Of a stretch of DNA of 64,000 nt, positions 53,816-63,086 are shown piece by piece; position 1 is the stretch's first letter, and every line of letters starts with the position of its first letter. The notes under the pieces were generated by a model that did no database searches, was not told the DNA's origin, and saw only the letters and a program-made list of their open reading frames with translations. The DNA is from Clostridium brassicae (GTDB taxonomy: Bacteria; Bacillota; Clostridia; Clostridiales; Clostridiaceae), in NCBI RefSeq assembly GCF_026738875.1, contig NZ_JAPQFJ010000016.1, positions 1 to 64,000 on the forward strand. Reading direction: 5' to 3'. A program made the position numbers and the translations under genes.

Positions 53816-54877
53816 CTATCTGCTAAACAATTTTATCATTAATTTTGATATATAATATCCTATAGCTGCACCTAAAAATAATGTTATATATATTCTTAGT
53901 CTGTTTCCTGTATAAACATCTCCGAATATCACTGAGACCACTATACCACACCATATTGCTACTCCTAAATTAAATATCTTTTCAGCTGGTTTAAATATTA
54001 TTAATTGATTTATTTTCTCTACCTTAAGCCTATTATATATTATAACTGATAAAAGACTAAATACCATTATTAAGAATATCATCACTAAAATTTTAACACC
54101 GAAACTCTCATATCCATATTTATAATTAGAATATGTCCATTCTCCATTTTTGAAAACTTTATCCATTGGTATGTTTTGGTAATTAGCTATATCATATATA
54201 TTTAAGTTAGGATAGAAATTTGTTAATTTCCAAAGCTTAGGATATATGCTATATCTTAATGTTGATTCTACTAACTCTAACAAATATTTTACTAATACAT
54301 ATGGAGTGATAAGAATTATTGGTGCTGTTATAGTTGCTATCAAGTATTGTCCTACTATAGTTTGAATAAAAACTAAAAATATAAAAAATAACAAACACAT
54401 TAGTAGATTTATGAAATAAAATTTAGGTATATCTGAATAATTGCTTCCTATATATGCTTTATTTTTAATATAAAACAAAGTCATTATTATAAAGTTAACT
54501 AAGAATGGTATAATTATTGATAAAAAACCTACTTTAATTTTAGATAATATCATTTCTTTTCTTTTAAACGGCATGGAGTATAATAACTCAAAGGTAGAAT
54601 TTTGCTTTTCCCCTTTAAATAATAGTACTGTAAGCAATGCTACTAAAATTAAACTAATCATATATCCATCTTTATTATGTCCTATCAAATATCCATTAAA
54701 CCACATTTTATTAGGTACAAATTTTTCGTCTATAGCCATACGATATTTTTGCAAACTAATTAAAGTAAAGGCTTCCATTGTTTTAAAGTAAAATAAATTT
54801 ATAGTCATAATAATACTAATCCACTTACTAGTTCTCCAATCTTTATAAAATAAAGCATTATTATATAGCTTTTTCAT
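53816..54877 (-). CDS. ABC-2 type permease (Ytr-like)
   Basis: 353 residues with about eight TM segments (KWISIIMTINLFYFKTMEAF, LIGHNKDGYMISLILVALLT, VGFLSIIIPFLVNFIIMTLF, LLMCLLFFIFLVFIQTIVGQ, GVKILVMIFLIMVFSLLSVI). The segment KGEKQNSTFELLYSMPFKRK is the usual cytosolic loop of YtrC/YtrD-type permeases. It overlaps the ATPase gene by 17 bases and is the last gene of the YtrA-like operon. In Bacillus such systems respond to wall-active antibiotics or handle acetoin; the cargo here is unknown. Confidence 0.85.
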   Translation of the reverse strand: MKKLYNNALFYKDWRTSKWISIIMTINLFYFKTMEAFTLISLQKYRMAIDEKFVPNKMWFNGYLIGHNKDGYMISLILVALLTVLLFKGEKQNSTFELLYSMPFKRKEMILSKIKVGFLSIIIPFLVNFIIMTLFYIKNKAYIGSNYSDIPKFYFINLLMCLLFFIFLVFIQTIVGQYLIATITAPIILITPYVLVKYLLELVESTLRYSIYPKLWKLTNFYPNLNIYDIANYQNIPMDKVFKNGEWTYSNYKYGYESFGVKILVMIFLIMVFSLLSVIIYNRLKVEKINQLIIFKPAEKIFNLGVAIWCGIVVSVIFGDVYTGNRLRIYITLFLGAAIGYYISKLMIKLFSR

Positions 54878-55757
54878 CTTCTTTTCCTCCTTCTATGGAG
54901 TATATAAACATATCTTCTAAGCTTAAATCTATTTCTTCTATAAACGTTGCTTCTAAATTTAGTAGTTTTTCTTGTAATTCTTCTGAATAATTATTTGTTA
55001 TTAAATAGTTTATTCTCCCGATTTTCTCAACTGCAATTATTTCACACCAATTTTTTATTTCTTCTGCCTTATTTTCATCTTTAAATAACACTTGCAGCTT
55101 TTTTATATGTTCTTTCATATCATCTATCTTATTTATATATTTTATTTCGCCTTTTTCCATAATAGCTACTGAATCACATATTCTCTCTAAGTCATCTAAA
55201 TTATGACTAGCCATAAATATTGTCATTTCTCTTTGTGATACTTCTTCTACTAAAATATTCATTAATTTTCTTTTTATTATAGGATCTAATCCTGAAGTAG
55301 GTTCATCTAATATTAGTATTTCTGGATATATACTTAAATTTAACATTAATGAAACTCTCATCTTCATACCCTTCGAAAGTTCTCTTCCCCTCTTGTTTTC
55401 TGGTATCTTAAATATTTTATTAAGTTCTTTAAATCTTTCATAGGAAAATCTATCATAAGTTAGGCTATAAAATTTCTCAAGTTCTTTTACTTTAAATGAT
55501 GAATAATACTGTGTTTCAGCTGCTACATAACCTATTTTTTGCTTCACTTCAGGATTTTCAAAAATAGATTGTCCATCCACTGTTATTTCTCCTTCATCTT
55601 GTTTGTATATACCTAACATACATTTTATAAGTGTAGTTTTTCCTACCCCGTTTTCTCCTATAACACCAAATATACTACCTTTTTCTATGTCTATATTGAT
55701 ATTATTTAAAATTTTTTTATTTCCTAATGTTTTTGAAACATTATTTATAGTTATCAC
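54861..55757 (-). CDS. ABC transporter ATP-binding protein (YtrB-like)
   Basis: 298 residues. GTG 55757 is 6 bases from GAGGTG; the frame opens at GTG 55766. Walker A is GENGVGKTT, the signature is LSKGMKMRVSLMLNL (KGM instead of SGGQ, as in YtrB relatives), Walker B is EILILDEPTSGLDP and the H-loop is IFMASHNLDDLE. It energises the permease encoded downstream. The GntR gene's stop lies just before it, so the three genes are coupled. Confidence 0.92.
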   Translation of the reverse strand: MITINNVSKTLGNKKILNNINIDIEKGSIFGVIGENGVGKTTLIKCMLGIYKQDEGEITVDGQSIFENPEVKQKIGYVAAETQYYSSFKVKELEKFYSLTYDRFSYERFKELNKIFKIPENKRGRELSKGMKMRVSLMLNLSIYPEILILDEPTSGLDPIIKRKLMNILVEEVSQREMTIFMASHNLDDLERICDSVAIMEKGEIKYINKIDDMKEHIKKLQVLFKDENKAEEIKNWCEIIAVEKIGRINYLITNNYSEELQEKLLNLEATFIEEIDLSLEDMFIYSIEGGKEDEKAI

Positions 55758-55762
55758 ATAAA

Positions 55763-56143
55763 TCACCTCTTCCCATCTAAATCTTCATAAATCTCATCTA
55801 TTAATTTTATAAAATTTTCTTTGTCTACTCCCATATACTGTGCTTCTATCAAGAGTTGCTTTAATTCCTTCTTTAAAAAGTTCATCTTTTCCTCATCCTT
55901 TCTAGGGCTAAAATCTGATATATAAGTTCCCTTCCCCCTTAAAACTTCTATAACTCTTGCTCTTTCCAATTCTTTATATGCTTTACTAACTGTATTAGGA
56001 TTTGTAGTTAGCATCACTGCTAATTCCCTTACAGATGGCAATTTATCTCCAGGTTTTAATATTCCTCTTATAACATTTTCTTTTATTCCATCTATTATTT
56101 GCTCATATATTGGCTTGCTACTTCTACTATCTATATTTATCAT
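55763..56143 (-). CDS. YtrA-subfamily GntR repressor
   Basis: 126 residues. The GntR winged helix is clear: SSKPIYEQIIDGIKENVIRG, GDKLPSVRELAVMLTTNPNT, VSKAYKELERARVIEVLRGK and GTYISDF. Its C-terminal domain is only about 50 residues (two helices), the YtrA type that lacks a large ligand-binding domain. It heads the ABC operon and would repress it. A triple ATGTGTA repeat plus dyad at 56331-56375 is its probable operator. Confidence 0.92.
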   Translation of the reverse strand: MINIDSRSSKPIYEQIIDGIKENVIRGILKPGDKLPSVRELAVMLTTNPNTVSKAYKELERARVIEVLRGKGTYISDFSPRKDEEKMNFLKKELKQLLIEAQYMGVDKENFIKLIDEIYEDLDGKR

Positions 56144-56330
56144 TTTTTCACCACCTTTTTTAGAATTTTTAGTAAAAATACTTTTCTTTGATTGATATAA
56201 ATATAGTTTTTGGTTTTATGTAAAAATGTTTACTAATACTTTTTAACTTTAATATTGTGTCTAGCGTTACTAATACTAAGTACTCAATAGATTAGAGATA
56301 AATATCACCGCATTCTTAGATAAAAACAAA

Positions 56331-56375
56331 ATGTGTATCATGTGTATTATGTGTACTACAATAAATAGTACACAT
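56331..56375. promoter_or_regulatory. Putative YtrA operator: 9-bp triplet plus dyad
   Basis: ATGTGTATC, ATGTGTATT and ATGTGTACT follow one another at exactly 9 bases (56331, 56340, 56349). The last half pairs with AGTACACAT (56367-56375). It lies about 190-230 bases upstream of the GntR start. Confidence 0.55.
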
Positions 56376-56609
56376 ATAATATACTAAAATTACCACCTTA
56401 TGTCAATACAATTATTTCAATATTTTGTATTTAGCTCATAGTTTTTCTCATAATGGATTTTTATTTCACTATGTTTCTAAAAAAGAATTTTTTAATATTA
56501 ACTAATAAAACTTTTATACATCACTATAATTTAAAATTGATATAATGTTAGACCCTACAATATATTATACAAATGCTCTTTTTTTATGTATAATACATAA
56601 TGAAGATAA

Positions 56610-56690
56610 AAACACAGTTTCGGTTGGTAGTCCGAACCTATCTATTTTTATAGATAGCAGTAACCTTCCCTCCTGGGGTCGTCCGTTCTT
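56610..56690 (+). promoter_or_regulatory. yjdF riboswitch
   Basis: The leader contains the conserved blocks of the yjdF RNA motif: GTTTCGGTTGGTAGTCCGA, then ATAGATAGCAGTAACC, TTCCCTCCTGGGGTCG and TCCGTTCTT. It lies 35 bases before a yjdF gene. In Bacillus subtilis this RNA binds azaaromatic compounds and turns the gene on. Confidence 0.88.
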
Positions 56691-56724
56691 AATTTACATT
56701 TTTACAAAACAGGAGGAAACAAAT

Positions 56725-57141
56725 ATGTATGTAAGTGTTAAATTAACTGTATTTTTTGAAAAGCCATTTTGGGTAGGTGTTTTCGAACGATATGAAGATG
56801 ATCTTTTATCTGTTTGTAAAGTAGTTTTTGGTTCAGAGCCAAAGGATTATGAGGTATATGAATTTTTATTAAAAGAATATTATTGTCTAAACTTCAGTAA
56901 TCCTATACTCAATGAGGAATCTAAAAAAACAAAATTAAATCCTAAAAAACTTCAAAGAAATATAAAAAAAGAGACTCAGAATAAGAAAATTGGAACCAAA
57001 TCACAACTAGCTATGAAACTACAACAGGAAACAAATAAAACAGAGAGAAAAAAGAAATCAAAAGAACAAAAATACCAAGAAAAAGAAAAACAATTTGAAC
57101 TAAAACAACAAAAGAAAAAACAAAAACATAGAGGTCATTAA
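56725..57141 (+). CDS. yjdF: YjdF/DUF2992 family protein
   Basis: 138 residues from ATG 56725 (AGGAGG at 8 bases). The apparent 60-residue extension in the same frame is riboswitch RNA, not protein. MYVSVKLTVFFEKPFWVGVF and ERYEDDLLSVCKVVFGSEPK begin the DUF2992 fold, and SNPILNEESKKTKLNPKKLQ leads to a very basic Lys/Gln-rich C-terminal tail that may bind nucleic acid. Its molecular function is not known. Control by the yjdF riboswitch suggests a response to toxic azaaromatics. Confidence 0.92.
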   Translation: MYVSVKLTVFFEKPFWVGVFERYEDDLLSVCKVVFGSEPKDYEVYEFLLKEYYCLNFSNPILNEESKKTKLNPKKLQRNIKKETQNKKIGTKSQLAMKLQQETNKTERKKKSKEQKYQEKEKQFELKQQKKKQKHRGH

Positions 57142-57216
57142 TGGATTTTTTATAAATAGCTAAAATAATTTTAAACGTAAGTCTATTTATTTACAACAAT
57201 TATGAACTCGAACAAT

Positions 57217-57246
57217 AAAAATAAGGAGGATAACCTCCTTATTTTT
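57217..57246 (+). terminator. Terminator after yjdF
   Basis: A perfect 13-bp stem AAAAATAAGGAGG / CCTCCTTATTTTT with T-rich flank. Confidence 0.92.
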
Positions 57247-57345
57247 ATAATGACAGCTTTAAAGATTTATATAAGACAACAAATCAGTCATAAATTTACT
57301 TATTTGTTGTTTTATTAATAATTTTGATTATATATTAAATCATAG

Positions 57346-58080
57346 TTACTCTAAATTTAATTTGCTAGCAGCTTCCTTATCTACAATAACGACAACATCT
57401 CTGTGTAATTGAAGAATAGATGCTGGCATATTAGGATTGATTTTTCCATTTATAGTTTCAAAAATAGCGTTAGCCTTCGAATTGCCACAAGCCAACAAAA
57501 TTATTTTTTTTGAATGCATTATAGTCTTAATTCCCATACTAATAGCTTTTGTCGGAACTTCTTCTTTTGAATTAAAGAATCTTGAATTAGACTCTATAGT
57601 CTTTTCGTCTAAATTAACTAAATGAGTTTCTGATTCAAAACTTATATCGGGCTCATTAAACCCAATGTGTCCATTAACTCCAATACCAAGAACTTGTAAA
57701 TCAATTCCACCAACTTCTACTATTCTTTTATCATAATTTTTACACTCTGATTCTATATTATCAACCATTCCATTAGGAATATTTATATTATTTTCATCAA
57801 TATTTACATGATTAAATAAGTGATTCATCATATAATAATAATAACTTTGTGGGTTTTCTTTACTTAAACCATAGTATTCATCTAAATTAAAAGTTTTAAC
57901 CTTAGAAAAATCTACTTCTTCGTTTTTATAAAGACTTATAATTTCCTCATACATTCCTACAGGAGTATCTCCAGTTGCCAATCCAAGAACACTATTTGGT
58001 TTTAAAATAACTTGACTTGCAACCATATTTGCTGCTTTCTTACTCATTTCTTCGTAATTATCTACTACTATAATTCTCAT
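57346..58080 (-). CDS. nagB: Glucosamine-6-phosphate deaminase
   Basis: 244 residues from ATG 58080 (AGGTG at 7 bases). It converts GlcN-6-P to fructose-6-P and ammonia. LGLATGDTPVGMYEEI, NLDEYYGLSKENPQSYYYYM, GIGVNGHIGFNEP (catalytic region) and SMGIKTIMHSKKIILLACG are the NagB signatures. Last gene of the nagR-murQ-nagA-nagB operon, fed by NagA. A weak hairpin (ACAACAAAT / ATTTGTTGT, 57276-57310) follows. Confidence 0.95.
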   Translation of the reverse strand: MRIIVVDNYEEMSKKAANMVASQVILKPNSVLGLATGDTPVGMYEEIISLYKNEEVDFSKVKTFNLDEYYGLSKENPQSYYYYMMNHLFNHVNIDENNINIPNGMVDNIESECKNYDKRIVEVGGIDLQVLGIGVNGHIGFNEPDISFESETHLVNLDEKTIESNSRFFNSKEEVPTKAISMGIKTIMHSKKIILLACGNSKANAIFETINGKINPNMPASILQLHRDVVVIVDKEAASKLNLE

Positions 58081-58161
58081 TAAAATACACCTCATCTAAA
58101 TTAAATTTTCTTTTAACTAAATTAATAACAGATTATGTCTAGTAATCTAAATTAACATTGT

Positions 58162-59304
58162 CTATTTTTCATAAATAATATTTCCTTCAACAATTGTCAT
58201 ATTAATGTCAATATTGTCGTCGAAAATAACAATATCAGCATCTTTTCCTTTATCAAGACTTCCTTTTTTGTCATATATATTTATGTCTTTAGCTGGATTA
58301 ATTGTTACCATAGATACAATTTCATACAAAGGAGCATTTATATTATCTTTCATATTTTTAATAGCATTATTTAAAGTTAAAATACTTCCTGCTAAAGTGT
58401 TATCTTCTAATCTAGCAGATCCATTCTTTACAATAACTTTATAACCACCTAGTTCCCATATGCCATCTTTCATACATCCTGCTCTCATAGAATCTGTAAT
58501 CAGTATAACTTTATCTATACCCTTACCATTAACAAGAAGATTGATAGCACCTTTATGAACATGAATATTATCAGCTATAAGCTCACAAGATATATCGGTA
58601 TTTAAAATAGCCCCTATTATTCCTGGTTTTCTATGATTTAAAGGAGTCATAGCATTGAAAGTATGAGTAGCACGACTTACTCCATTCTCTATAGCTTCTA
58701 TAGCCTGTTCATATGTGGCATCTGAATGACCTATAGACAAAACTATATTTGTATTTTCCTTAACATCCTTTAAAAACTTAAAATCTTCATCTCTTTCTGG
58801 TGCAAAAGTAATAATTTTAATTACCTCTTCATATCCCTTAATAAAATCAAGGCTTGGCTTTATCATAAATTCTTCGTTTTGAGCACCTTTATATTTGGGA
58901 TTGATAAAAGGTCCTTCTAAATGTGCGCCCAAAACCTTAGCTCCACCTAAATCCATATTCATAGCTTGTTTTATAACATCCAAAGCGGTATATATATTTT
59001 TTTTATCCATAGTCATGGTAGTTGGTAAAAATGATGTTACTCCTTTTTTTGCTATAGTATTACTTATAACCTTTATAGCATCTAATTCTCCATCCATAGT
59101 ATCCTTTCCACCTGAACCATGTATGTGAAGATCTATAAACCCTGGTGAAACATACAATCCCTTAGCATCAATCACTTGATCGGCTTTATTTAAATTAGCG
59201 TCATCTACATCCAATATATCAACTATTTTTTTATCAAAAAATAAAATTTTATTTTCTAAAATTTTATTTTCTACTATAATCTTTCCATTAATTATAGCTT
59301 TCAT
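58162..59304 (-). CDS. nagA: N-acetylglucosamine-6-phosphate deacetylase
   Basis: 380 residues. It removes acetate from GlcNAc-6-P. PGFIDLHIHGSGGKDTMDGE supplies the metal-site His pair and LGAHLEGPFINPKYKGAQNE the Glu. LSIGHSDATYEQAIEAI and ATHTFNAMTPLNHRKPGI add further His ligands, and LITDSMRAG carries the catalytic Asp. RBS GGGGG. It lies 81 bases upstream of nagB and 22 downstream of murQ on the same transcript, joining MurNAc and GlcNAc recycling. Confidence 0.95.
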   Translation of the reverse strand: MKAIINGKIIVENKILENKILFFDKKIVDILDVDDANLNKADQVIDAKGLYVSPGFIDLHIHGSGGKDTMDGELDAIKVISNTIAKKGVTSFLPTTMTMDKKNIYTALDVIKQAMNMDLGGAKVLGAHLEGPFINPKYKGAQNEEFMIKPSLDFIKGYEEVIKIITFAPERDEDFKFLKDVKENTNIVLSIGHSDATYEQAIEAIENGVSRATHTFNAMTPLNHRKPGIIGAILNTDISCELIADNIHVHKGAINLLVNGKGIDKVILITDSMRAGCMKDGIWELGGYKVIVKNGSARLEDNTLAGSILTLNNAIKNMKDNINAPLYEIVSMVTINPAKDINIYDKKGSLDKGKDADIVIFDDNIDINMTIVEGNIIYEK

Positions 59305-59326
59305 ATTTAATCCCCCCGTATTAAAA

Positions 59327-60199
59327 TTAACCTTTTAAAGTCTCATAAACTCTACCACCATGTAATTTTAGTTTTTCTTGTGCTTCCTTAGTTGAAATTC
59401 CTATTTTAATCATAACTATAGCAGTTTTTGGATCATAGTTACATTCCATAAGAGTTCTTTCAACTTCTTCTAAGCTCTTATCAGTTGCTAACATAACTAT
59501 TTCTCTAACCCTTTCTTTTAATTTGTTATTTATAGGTTTCACATTAACCATAAGGTTAGAATAAGTTTTTCCAAGCTTAATCATAGTAGTAGTACTTAAC
59601 ATATTCAAAATCATTTTTTGTGCAGTTCCTGCTTTCATTCTTGTAGATCCCATTATAACCTCCGGGCCAACATCTACAGCTATAGTTAGATCACATATAT
59701 TTTTAAGACTTCCTTTTTTACTACACATAATACCTATAGTTCTACAACCCAACTCTTTTGCATATCTTATAGCACTATTTACATAAGGAGTATTACCACT
59801 TGCACTTATTCCAATTAAAACATCCTTATTGGTTATTTTTCTTATCTTTAGGTCCTCTATAGCCAATTCCTCATTATCTTCAGTATGTTCAAGCCATCCA
59901 CTTATAGCTGCATCTCCACCTGATATAATACCTTGTACTAAAGAATCATCAACACCAAAAGTTGGTGGACACTCTGAAGCATCTATGACTCCAAGCTTTC
60001 CACTGGTTCCACTACCGATGTAGAACATTTTTCCACCTTCTCTTAATACATTAAAAATAATATTAACAGCAATAGCTATATTTTTTTCTTCTTCTTTTAT
60101 AGCCTTTGATACTTTTTCATCTTCTTCATTTATTTTTCTTATTATCTCTAATGTAGTTAAACTATCTAAATCCATAGTATTTATATTTCTTCCACTCAT
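59327..60199 (-). CDS. murQ: N-acetylmuramic acid 6-phosphate etherase
   Basis: 290 residues with the SIS fold. It cleaves the lactyl ether of MurNAc-6-P to give GlcNAc-6-P and D-lactate. INTMDLDSLTTLEIIRKINE, FYIGSGTSGKLGVIDASECP (with the sugar-phosphate loop and catalytic Glu) and PEVIMGSTRMKAGTAQKMIL are diagnostic. The length is about normal for MurQ. It makes the operon a peptidoglycan-recycling route and not merely GlcNAc catabolism. RBS AAGGAAAGAAGG. Confidence 0.95.
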   Translation of the reverse strand: MSGRNINTMDLDSLTTLEIIRKINEEDEKVSKAIKEEEKNIAIAVNIIFNVLREGGKMFYIGSGTSGKLGVIDASECPPTFGVDDSLVQGIISGGDAAISGWLEHTEDNEELAIEDLKIRKITNKDVLIGISASGNTPYVNSAIRYAKELGCRTIGIMCSKKGSLKNICDLTIAVDVGPEVIMGSTRMKAGTAQKMILNMLSTTTMIKLGKTYSNLMVNVKPINNKLKERVREIVMLATDKSLEEVERTLMECNYDPKTAIVMIKIGISTKEAQEKLKLHGGRVYETLKG

Positions 60200-60255
60200 A
60201 AGTTACCTTCTTTCCTTAAGATTAATATAATTCATCTTTAATAGAGATTAATCCT

Positions 60256-60990
60256 CTACTTTAAAATTATCTCGTATTTATATATATCACTTCTATAAAT
60301 TGCTTTTGTGTGTTCTATAGGAACTCCATCTTTCATGTAAGTAGTTCTTCTAAACATCAACGCTAAAGCATTTTCATTTTGATTTAAAAGTTTAGATTCA
60401 TATTCATTTAACATTATAGGTTCTATAGTTTGCTTAGCCTTTTCAGGAAAATAATTATACTTATTTTTAAAAGTTTCATACAATGATTTGCCTTCTATAG
60501 TTTCTCTATCCATATCTTCACATAAATTATGTGGTATCCATACAGTTTCTATAGCCACCGGCTCATCTTCACTCATTCTAAGTCTACTAATCTCGATAAC
60601 TTCATTATCAACATCAATCATATTTAAAATGGATTTTATTCTCTTCGTGGCTTGTTTTATTTTAAAAGATAAAATTTTAGTTTCTGTCTTTACTCCCTTA
60701 TCTTTCATTTCTTCAGTAAAGCTCTTTAGACCTGCTATTTCTTTATTTTCCTTGGGTTTAGCAACAAAAGTCCCCTTTCCTTGCTCTCTATACAATAATC
60801 CTTCATTGACTAAAGCCATTATTGCCTTATTTACTGTCATTCTACTGACACCTTGAATTTCACAAAGTTCTCTTTCTGTAGGAACAGCATCTCCAGGCTT
60901 TAATTCTTCATTTTCTATCATCTCTTGTAATATTTCTTTAATTTGATAATGGAGAGGTATCGGACTTTTTTTTGAAACAGTTTTCATCAT
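60256..60990 (-). CDS. nagR: GntR/HutC regulator of amino-sugar genes
   Basis: 244 residues. An N-terminal GntR helix (PIPLHYQIKEILQEMIENEE, GDAVPTERELCEIQGVSRMT, VNKAIMALVNEGLLYREQGK) is followed by a UTRA effector domain (KTETKILSFKIKQATKRIKS.., VIEISRLRMSEDEPVAIETV, ALALMFRRTTYMKDGVPIEH). This is the NagR/YvoA type, which binds GlcN-6-P or GlcNAc-6-P. It heads the murQ-nagA-nagB operon, and a TTGTATATACCAATT dyad about 200 bases upstream is its likely site. Confidence 0.9.
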   Translation of the reverse strand: MMKTVSKKSPIPLHYQIKEILQEMIENEELKPGDAVPTERELCEIQGVSRMTVNKAIMALVNEGLLYREQGKGTFVAKPKENKEIAGLKSFTEEMKDKGVKTETKILSFKIKQATKRIKSILNMIDVDNEVIEISRLRMSEDEPVAIETVWIPHNLCEDMDRETIEGKSLYETFKNKYNYFPEKAKQTIEPIMLNEYESKLLNQNENALALMFRRTTYMKDGVPIEHTKAIYRSDIYKYEIILK

Positions 60991-61185
60991 ATCACTAATC
61001 CCTTCTTGATTTATATAAAACCTATATCTTTAGTTTTTGTATTTTTAATATAAAAATTTTGTTTTATTTTTGCATTTAAATGGGAATTTTATTAGAATGT
61101 AGCTTTATTTGCAAAAGCTTAAACTTAATAATAAATATAACTTTCACTTCTATTCTTGACAATATTATATCATTATGTTGTTATG

Positions 61186-61200
61186 TTGTATATACCAATT
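61186..61200. promoter_or_regulatory. Putative NagR operator
   Basis: TTGTATATACCAATT (reverse complement AATTGGTATATACAA) resembles the TTGGTATA..-type dre sites of NagR/YvoA. It lies in the gap between divergent nagR and glcT, so it could control both. Confidence 0.55.
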
Positions 61201-61322
61201 TTTCTTGAAAAATACTCTGATTGATTTTATACTATATTATAAAGAGATTTTTAAACGTTAACAAAACTATAATATTTTATCGTTTTTAAATTAAAAAAAT
61301 CGTATATTTTGGAGGAATTTCA

Positions 61323-62180
61323 ATGAATAACTTACAAACAGATTGCTATCATGTTATAAAAGTATTTAATAATAATGTTTTATTAGTACATCAAAACGGA
61401 GAAGAAAAGATTCTGTTTAGTAAAGGAATTGGTTTTGGAAAACATCAAGGAGACATGCTTCCTACTGACACAAAAGCTGATAAAGTATTTACTATGCAAA
61501 ACCAAAATAACTTTAATAGCTTTAAAAATTTAATTTCAAGTGTGGACAGTAATATTATTGGTTTATGTGAAGAAGTAATTTCCATGATTTCTGATGAGTT
61601 AAAAGAACCATTAAATGAAAAAATACATGTATCTTTAACTGATCATATATCTTATACTATAAAACGCCTTATGGAGAATAACATTATAGAAAATCCATTT
61701 TTAGTAGAAACAGAAACTCTATATAAGAGAGAATTTTCTATAGCAAAAAAAGCAGTAATGATGTTAGAAGAAAGACTTAATATAATGATTCCTGATGAAG
61801 AGGTGGGCTTTATAACTCTACACATCCATTCTGCAAGAAATGAAGGGAAACTATCTAATACAATAAAATATGCTTTTCTATCAAATACAATTATAGAATT
61901 TCTTGAAGATGAACTTAATATAGAAATAGACAAACAATCTTTAGATTATGCTAGATTTTTAACCCATATAAGATTTGCTATAGAAAGAATTTTAAACAAT
62001 AATCCAATAAAAAATGACCTTATAGCTGCTATCAAAAAACAATATAAAGTTTCGTATAATTTAGCTGAAAGAGTAAGTGAAATAATAGAAAATGAGCTTT
62101 TCTTAAACGTTGTTGAAGACGAAACAGCCTACATTGCTATCCACATAGAAAAATTTAGAAATGCTCCTAAGAAAAATTAA
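61323..62180 (+). CDS. glcT: PRD-type transcription antiterminator (GlcT)
   Basis: 285 residues. The N-terminal CAT RNA-binding domain (CYHVIKVFNNNVLLVHQNGE, KILFSKGIGFGKHQGDMLP) is followed by two PTS-regulation domains, PRD1 about 70-165 (HVSLTDHISYTIKRLMENNI) and PRD2 about 175-280 (YARFLTHIRFAIERILNN, DETAYIAIHIEKFR), each with the expected His. PTS phosphorylation of the PRDs sets its activity. GlcT-type RAT elements occur before both PTS genes in this window, which are its probable targets. RBS TTGGAGG. Confidence 0.92.
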   Translation: MNNLQTDCYHVIKVFNNNVLLVHQNGEEKILFSKGIGFGKHQGDMLPTDTKADKVFTMQNQNNFNSFKNLISSVDSNIIGLCEEVISMISDELKEPLNEKIHVSLTDHISYTIKRLMENNIIENPFLVETETLYKREFSIAKKAVMMLEERLNIMIPDEEVGFITLHIHSARNEGKLSNTIKYAFLSNTIIEFLEDELNIEIDKQSLDYARFLTHIRFAIERILNNNPIKNDLIAAIKKQYKVSYNLAERVSEIIENELFLNVVEDETAYIAIHIEKFRNAPKKN

Positions 62181-62316
62181 ATTTCTAATAAATTTTTTGG
62201 ACTTTTTAAACAGTTAATTATTGATATACTTAATACTAATGATATATTACAAATTATTTATTCTGGTATAATTTTAAAATATAAATTTAACGATAAAAAC
62301 TCCTCTTATAATAATA

Positions 62317-62356
62317 GGCGTAATATAACCATCTCTACAAATGGTTATATTACGCC
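62317..62356 (+). terminator. Perfect hairpin after glcT
   Basis: GGCGTAATATAACCAT / ATGGTTATATTACGCC, 16 bp, 137 bases past the stop codon, with a weak T-run. Confidence 0.75.
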
Positions 62357-62475
62357 TTCTTAATAAAATTCTATTTATATACTAAAAACAACCTTTCAAA
62401 TTAAGGTTTCTTAATTTATTCTGTGCCTAAGCATTTCATATGGAGTAAAAACTCCACCTGATACCAAAATACTAT

Positions 62476-62967
62476 TTATTTAAGCGTATACGTAAGTAAA
62501 GTGTCTTCCCCACTCTTAGCATTAAAACCTGTTTTATATTCAATGATTTTAACATCTTCAGGATTTGTTATTAAAACAGGAGTAATCAAAGAATATCCTT
62601 GAGATTTTATAAATTCTTCATCAATCTTAATAATAGGATCCCCTACTTTAACTTTATCTCCTTGTTCTGCTACTCTTTCGAATCCCTCACCTTGCAATTT
62701 AACAGTATCAATACCGATATGGACTAAAAGTTCAGTTCCATCGTCTAGGGTAATAGCAAAAGCGTGATTAGTTTTGAATATTAAAGTCAATATTCCATCT
62801 GCTGGAGCCAAAATAGCATTACCTTCACATTCTATAGCAACACCATCTCCTGCCAATTTAGTTGCAAATACTTTATCTGGTACTTCTGATAAATCTAATA
62901 CTTTTCCTGCTACTGGAGCAACAATCTTATTTTCCTTGTTATTTTCCTTTTTAAAAAAACCAAACAT
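62476..62967 (-). CDS. PTS glucose-type EIIA protein
   Basis: 163 residues from ATG 62967, 7 bases after GGAGG. MFGFFKKENNKENKIVAPVA, GKVLDLSEVPDKVFATKLAG, FKTNHAFAITLDDGTELLVH (His in NHAFAI and the phosphorylated His in LVHIGIDTV) and VAEQGDKVKVGDPIIKIDEE are the IIA-Glc signatures. Free-standing IIA can serve several IICB permeases, here probably the partner starting at 63499. A GlcT-type RAT and terminator precede it, so GlcT antitermination is expected. Confidence 0.92.
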   Translation of the reverse strand: MFGFFKKENNKENKIVAPVAGKVLDLSEVPDKVFATKLAGDGVAIECEGNAILAPADGILTLIFKTNHAFAITLDDGTELLVHIGIDTVKLQGEGFERVAEQGDKVKVGDPIIKIDEEFIKSQGYSLITPVLITNPEDVKIIEYKTGFNAKSGEDTLLTYTLK

Positions 62968-63033
62968 TTTCAAACCTCCTAAGTATAAATAGTAGCTAAT
63001 TTAAGTGCCATTTATATTTTTATAAAAACAAAT

Positions 63034-63068
63034 AAAAAAAAGGCACAAGTTATAACTAACTTATGCCT
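63034..63068 (-). terminator. Leader terminator of the EIIA gene
   Basis: AGGCATAAGTTA / TAACTTGTGCCT (minus strand) with a run of T, about 70 bases before the EIIA start. Its 5' arm overlaps the RAT. Confidence 0.85.
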
Positions 63069-63086
63069 GATTTAACAGTTACACGT
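63059..63086 (-). promoter_or_regulatory. GlcT-type RAT element of the EIIA gene
   Basis: The minus strand has ACGTGTAACTG..ATCAGGCATAAGT, very like the Bacillus ptsG RAT (ACGTGTTACTG..ATCAGGCATGAGT). It overlaps the 5' arm of the leader terminator, so antiterminator and terminator are mutually exclusive. Confidence 0.85.

Noticed and set aside
56545-56724. In-frame N-terminal extension of the YjdF protein
   Set aside because: This stretch is the yjdF riboswitch and leader; a strong RBS precedes the ATG at 56725.
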